Below the pieces are notes generated by a model. The model had not been told where the DNA came from and ran no database searches. It saw nothing but the letters and a program-made list of their open reading frames with translations. This document shows positions 5,404 to 7,648 of a stretch of DNA of 7,648 nt, in pieces; within the stretch, counting starts at the first letter, position 1; each line of letters starts with the position of its first letter. The stretch is taken from the NCBI GenBank assembly GCA_937915955.1, contig CALGIB010000413.1, positions 1 to 7,648 on the forward strand, written 5' to 3'. Source of the DNA: an uncultured Pseudomonadota bacterium (GTDB taxonomy: Bacteria > Myxococcota_A > UBA796 > CAJQPC01). Made by a program: the position numbers and the translations under genes.

Positions 5404-7648
5404 ATGATCCTTCTCCCCAAGAAGATCGGTCCCCTCACGCTTCAAAGAAAGCTGGGAACCGGCGGTCTCTCCGAGACCTACCTCGGACAGACCGAAGACG
5501 GCACACGCGTGCTCATTCGGCGCGTCCTGCCCTTCGTCCGAAAGGACCGGCGCCGCCTGGCCTCGGTCGAGGCGCGCGTGCGCGACCTGCTGGGCATCAA
5601 GCACCCCTTCCTGGTCCAGGCCCTCAACTGGGTCGAGGCCGAGGACGAGCGCTTCGTGGTCGAGCAGTTCGTCGAGGGCATCGACCTGGAGCGCGTGATC
5701 ACCTGGTGCCGCCAGCATCAGCGGCCCATCCCCGCGAACGTGTTCCTGAACATCGCCACCCAGGTCTGCTCCGCCCTGGAGGTCCTGCACGGCCGGCCCG
5801 GCAAGGGCAGCGGCGCCGAGAACGTGCTGCACCTGGGCCTTCAGCCCGCGCACATCTTCGTCACGAGCGAGAGCAAGGTGCAGGTCGGCGGCTACGCGCT
5901 GGTGCGCAGCCCCACGTCCCTGCCCCAGGGCGGCATGGCCGGCCCCGTGCCGGCGCGGATGGAGTACCTGTCCCCCGAGCAGACCCACCCCGACCAGAAG
6001 CTGGCCCCAGCCTCCGACGTCTTCGCTCTGGGCGCGGTGCTCTACGAGCTGCTCACCCTCGAGCCGCTGTTCCGGGCCGAGTCCAACCTCCAGACCATCC
6101 ACCGCATCCGTCGGGCCGAGGTCCAGAGCCAGCTGCAGCGCGTGAAGCAGTTCATGCCCGGCCTGGACAAGGTCCTCTTCCGGGCCCTGTCGCTGAACCC
6201 TCGCCATCGCTACCAGCGCGCCTTCGTCCTGCGTGAGGACCTGCGTGGCCTGATGAGCGGCTACAGCTTCGCGAACATCGCCGAGGAGACCCGCGACTTC
6301 CTGGCCCCGATCGAGGCCGAGACAACGGGCTCGCTGGGGCGTGGCCCCGCGGCCACCCCGGCCCCGATCCAGGGCGAAGACACCGCCGCCTTCGTCGCCT
6401 CCGGGGGCGTCACGCTCTTCGCCGAGGAGATCCAGGCGGACCGCGAGGCCCTGATGGACCGCGAGCAGGCCGCCGTCGCCGCTGCGGTCGTGCACGACAC
6501 CGGCCAGGACCCGGAGGAGTGGCTCGAGCAGCCCACGGACCTCTACGTCCCGCCCGAGGAGCCCGCGCCCCTGCCGCCGCCCGTGGTGGTGCCCGAGCCC
6601 CGCGTGGCCCCCCCGCCGCTCCAGCCCGAGCACCCCATGGGTCGCTCCCTGCCGCCCCAGACGGGAGCGAACACCGCCGCCTTCCTGCCCCACCAGCTCG
6701 AGGAGGCCGGCTTCGGCGACGAAGACAACACCGCCACCGAGGGCCTGGTCGCGCCCCCGCGGCCCGGCACCAGCCCGACGCTGCTGCCCGAGGAGGAGAT
6801 CTTCGGCTCGGGCGAGCTGCCCGACGCGGACGGAGGAACCCTCGAGGACTTCGACGGCGACTCCCTGGACGGCCCTACGCAGGTGGGCCCTGACCCCAGC
6901 CGCGCCGGGGACGGAGAGCGCCCCACCCTGGCCTCGGAGCCCGCCAACACCGCGGCGTTCGTCTTCGAGCCAGCGCCCCCCTCGGGGCCCCCCAGCTTCG
7001 AGCTTCCAGTCTCGGCGGGTCCTGGTGACGCCGAGGTCACCGCCACCGGTGCCGAGCCGCCGCCGGTCAACGTGCCGCTGATGGCCAAGCCGCCCGCGCC
7101 ACCGTCCCCGCCGCCTCAGCCCACGCTCTCAGCACCCCCGCCGCTGAAGCGCCCCGACCCCACGGGCGAGGTGCCCCGCTCCGCCCTCGACGACGAGCCC
7201 GCTCCCAGCAGCTCGAAGATGCCCATCATCCTCGGCATCGCCGCGGTGCTGGTCATCGGCTGCGCGGGCCTGATGGGCGGCGGCTACTGGTGGGTCAGCA
7301 GCCAGGACGAGTCGGAATGGGACGAGTTCGCGGCGCTGCAGGGCCTCGAGGTCGAGGGCCTGGAGGCCCCGGCGATCCAGGACCAGGGCCCCAGCGACGC
7401 TGCGATCGCCGCGCTGAGCGAGGATCGGGTCGAGGACGAGGTCGAGGACGAGGTCGACGCCGAGATCGACGCCGAGGCCCCCGCGGTCGCCGACGTGGTC
7501 GCTCCCTCCCCGGCAGACGTCGCCTCCAGCCGCCTCGGCAGCGAGCGCTCCCCCGACCGCGGCGGCTCCACGGCGTCCAGCAGCTCCACGTCGTCCAGCA
7601 GCTCACCCAGCAGGAGCAGCGCCAGCAGCAGCAGGAGCAGCACGAGCA
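5404..7648 (+). CDS. Membrane-anchored Ser/Thr kinase-fold protein, predicted pseudokinase, C-terminus beyond window
   Basis: The frame runs 748 codons from ATG 5404 to the right edge without a stop. Residues about 8-285 have the Hanks-type kinase fold: a PknB-like glycine loop LGTGGLSETYLG (17-28), a helix-C Glu (E56 in VEARVRDLLGIKHP), SPEQ (190-193), and the helix-F region DVFALGAVLYELLT with D205. The catalytic residues are replaced: the VAIK Lys is R39, HRD is HLG (143-145), the catalytic-loop Lys is Q147, the metal-binding Asn is H150, and DFG is GYA (163-165). Phosphotransfer is therefore not expected; ATP binding is doubtful. Residues about 290-605 are a Pro/Glu-rich linker with TAAF at 327, 424 and 516. 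One transmembrane helix (about 606-631) places the linker and kinase fold in the cytosol, by analogy with PknB-type kinases. The outer part is acidic (VEDE/IDAE repeats, 676-691), then Ser-rich (722-748). AGGG lies 8 nt before the ATG. It probably acts as a scaffold or receptor. Confidence 0.93.
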   Translation, partial: MILLPKKIGPLTLQRKLGTGGLSETYLGQTEDGTRVLIRRVLPFVRKDRRRLASVEARVRDLLGIKHPFLVQALNWVEAEDERFVVEQFVEGIDLERVITWCRQHQRPIPANVFLNIATQVCSALEVLHGRPGKGSGAENVLHLGLQPAHIFVTSESKVQVGGYALVRSPTSLPQGGMAGPVPARMEYLSPEQTHPDQKLAPASDVFALGAVLYELLTLEPLFRAESNLQTIHRIRRAEVQSQLQRVKQFMPGLDKVLFRALSLNPRHRYQRAFVLREDLRGLMSGYSFANIAEETRDFLAPIEAETTGSLGRGPAATPAPIQGEDTAAFVASGGVTLFAEEIQADREALMDREQAAVAAAVVHDTGQDPEEWLEQPTDLYVPPEEPAPLPPPVVVPEPRVAPPPLQPEHPMGRSLPPQTGANTAAFLPHQLEEAGFGDEDNTATEGLVAPPRPGTSPTLLPEEEIFGSGELPDADGGTLEDFDGDSLDGPTQVGPDPSRAGDGERPTLASEPANTAAFVFEPAPPSGPPSFELPVSAGPGDAEVTATGAEPPPVNVPLMAKPPAPPSPPPQPTLSAPPPLKRPDPTGEVPRSALDDEPAPSSSKMPIILGIAAVLVIGCAGLMGGGYWWVSSQDESEWDEFAALQGLEVEGLEAPAIQDQGPSDAAIAALSEDRVEDEVEDEVDAEIDAEAPAVADVVAPSPADVASSRLGSERSPDRGGSTASSSSTSSSSSPSRSSASSSRSSTS
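7429..7476 (+). repeat. Four tandem 12-bp units encoding acidic tetrapeptides
   Basis: Four consecutive 12-bp units (7429, 7441, 7453 and 7465) encode VEDE, VEDE, VDAE and IDAE in the outer region of the pseudokinase. The first two are identical at the DNA level (GTCGAGGACGAG), and the last two differ from each other by one base. The repeat keeps frame, so its copy number could vary without breaking the gene. Confidence 0.8.
7567..7648 (+). repeat. Serine-codon tract (AGC/TCC) at the end of the visible pseudokinase
   Basis: From residue 722 to the window edge 20 of 27 visible residues are Ser, mostly AGC and TCC, with a few Thr, Arg, Ala and Pro. It looks like a flexible outer-face linker leading to a domain beyond the window. 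The near-repetitive AGC runs could be prone to replication slippage or sequencing error. Confidence 0.75.

Noticed and set aside
5383..6693. 436-codon open frame on the minus strand opposite the kinase fold
   Set aside because: It overlaps the kinase domain codon for codon, is Gly/Leu/Asp-rich without motifs, and its start has no supporting signal. The plus-strand reading shows unmistakable kinase structure.
7429..7648. Repeats at the right end considered as a CRISPR-like or mobile-element repeat
   Set aside because: The units are 12 bp, in frame and without spacers, and they encode a continuous acidic or Ser-rich stretch of the pseudokinase.

Overview
The window is very GC-rich. Nearly all third codon positions are G or C, and long open antisense frames lie opposite every gene, which is a composition artefact. 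Together with a Hanks-type (eukaryote-like) kinase-fold protein, long acidic or Pro-rich linkers and TTG/GTG starts, this suggests a predatory or social bacterium of the Myxococcota/Deltaproteobacteria type. That taxonomic reading is inference; no rRNA or other marker is present. I see no mobile element, tRNA, rRNA or CRISPR array.

Layout. Five genes read leftward (minus strand) from a divergent intergenic region at 5239-5403, and one gene reads rightward. In transcription order the leftward genes are: a 464-residue protein with a very acidic middle and a helical C-terminal domain (3844-5238); a 141-residue putative lipoprotein with two related halves (3431-3856), overlapping the previous stop by 13 nt; purH, the bifunctional enzyme of the last two steps of IMP synthesis (1795-3339); a TPR-like protein with a beta-rich C-terminal half (750-1709); and a YfhO/GT-C-like polytopic membrane protein (762 down to 1, cut by the window edge), again overlapping the previous stop by 13 nt. 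Hairpins sit in both gaps around purH, and one of them contains the purH ribosome binding site.

The rightward gene (5404 to the right edge, 748 codons visible) is the most notable. It has a clear Ser/Thr kinase fold, but every main catalytic motif is altered: VAIK Lys to Arg, HRD to HLG, catalytic-loop Lys to Gln and Asn to His, and DFG to GYA. It is therefore predicted to be a pseudokinase, with a Pro/Glu/Thr linker carrying three spaced TAAF motifs, one transmembrane helix near residues 606-631, and an acidic, Ser-rich outer tail.

How the genes may work together. purH is ordinary metabolism. The pseudokinase and the acidic protein are head to head across 165 bp that contains a 12-bp interrupted dyad, so they may be co-regulated and form a signalling or scaffold pair at the envelope, possibly with the small lipoprotein. 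This is a hypothesis from arrangement and sequence character only. No noncoding stretch exceeds 300 bases.
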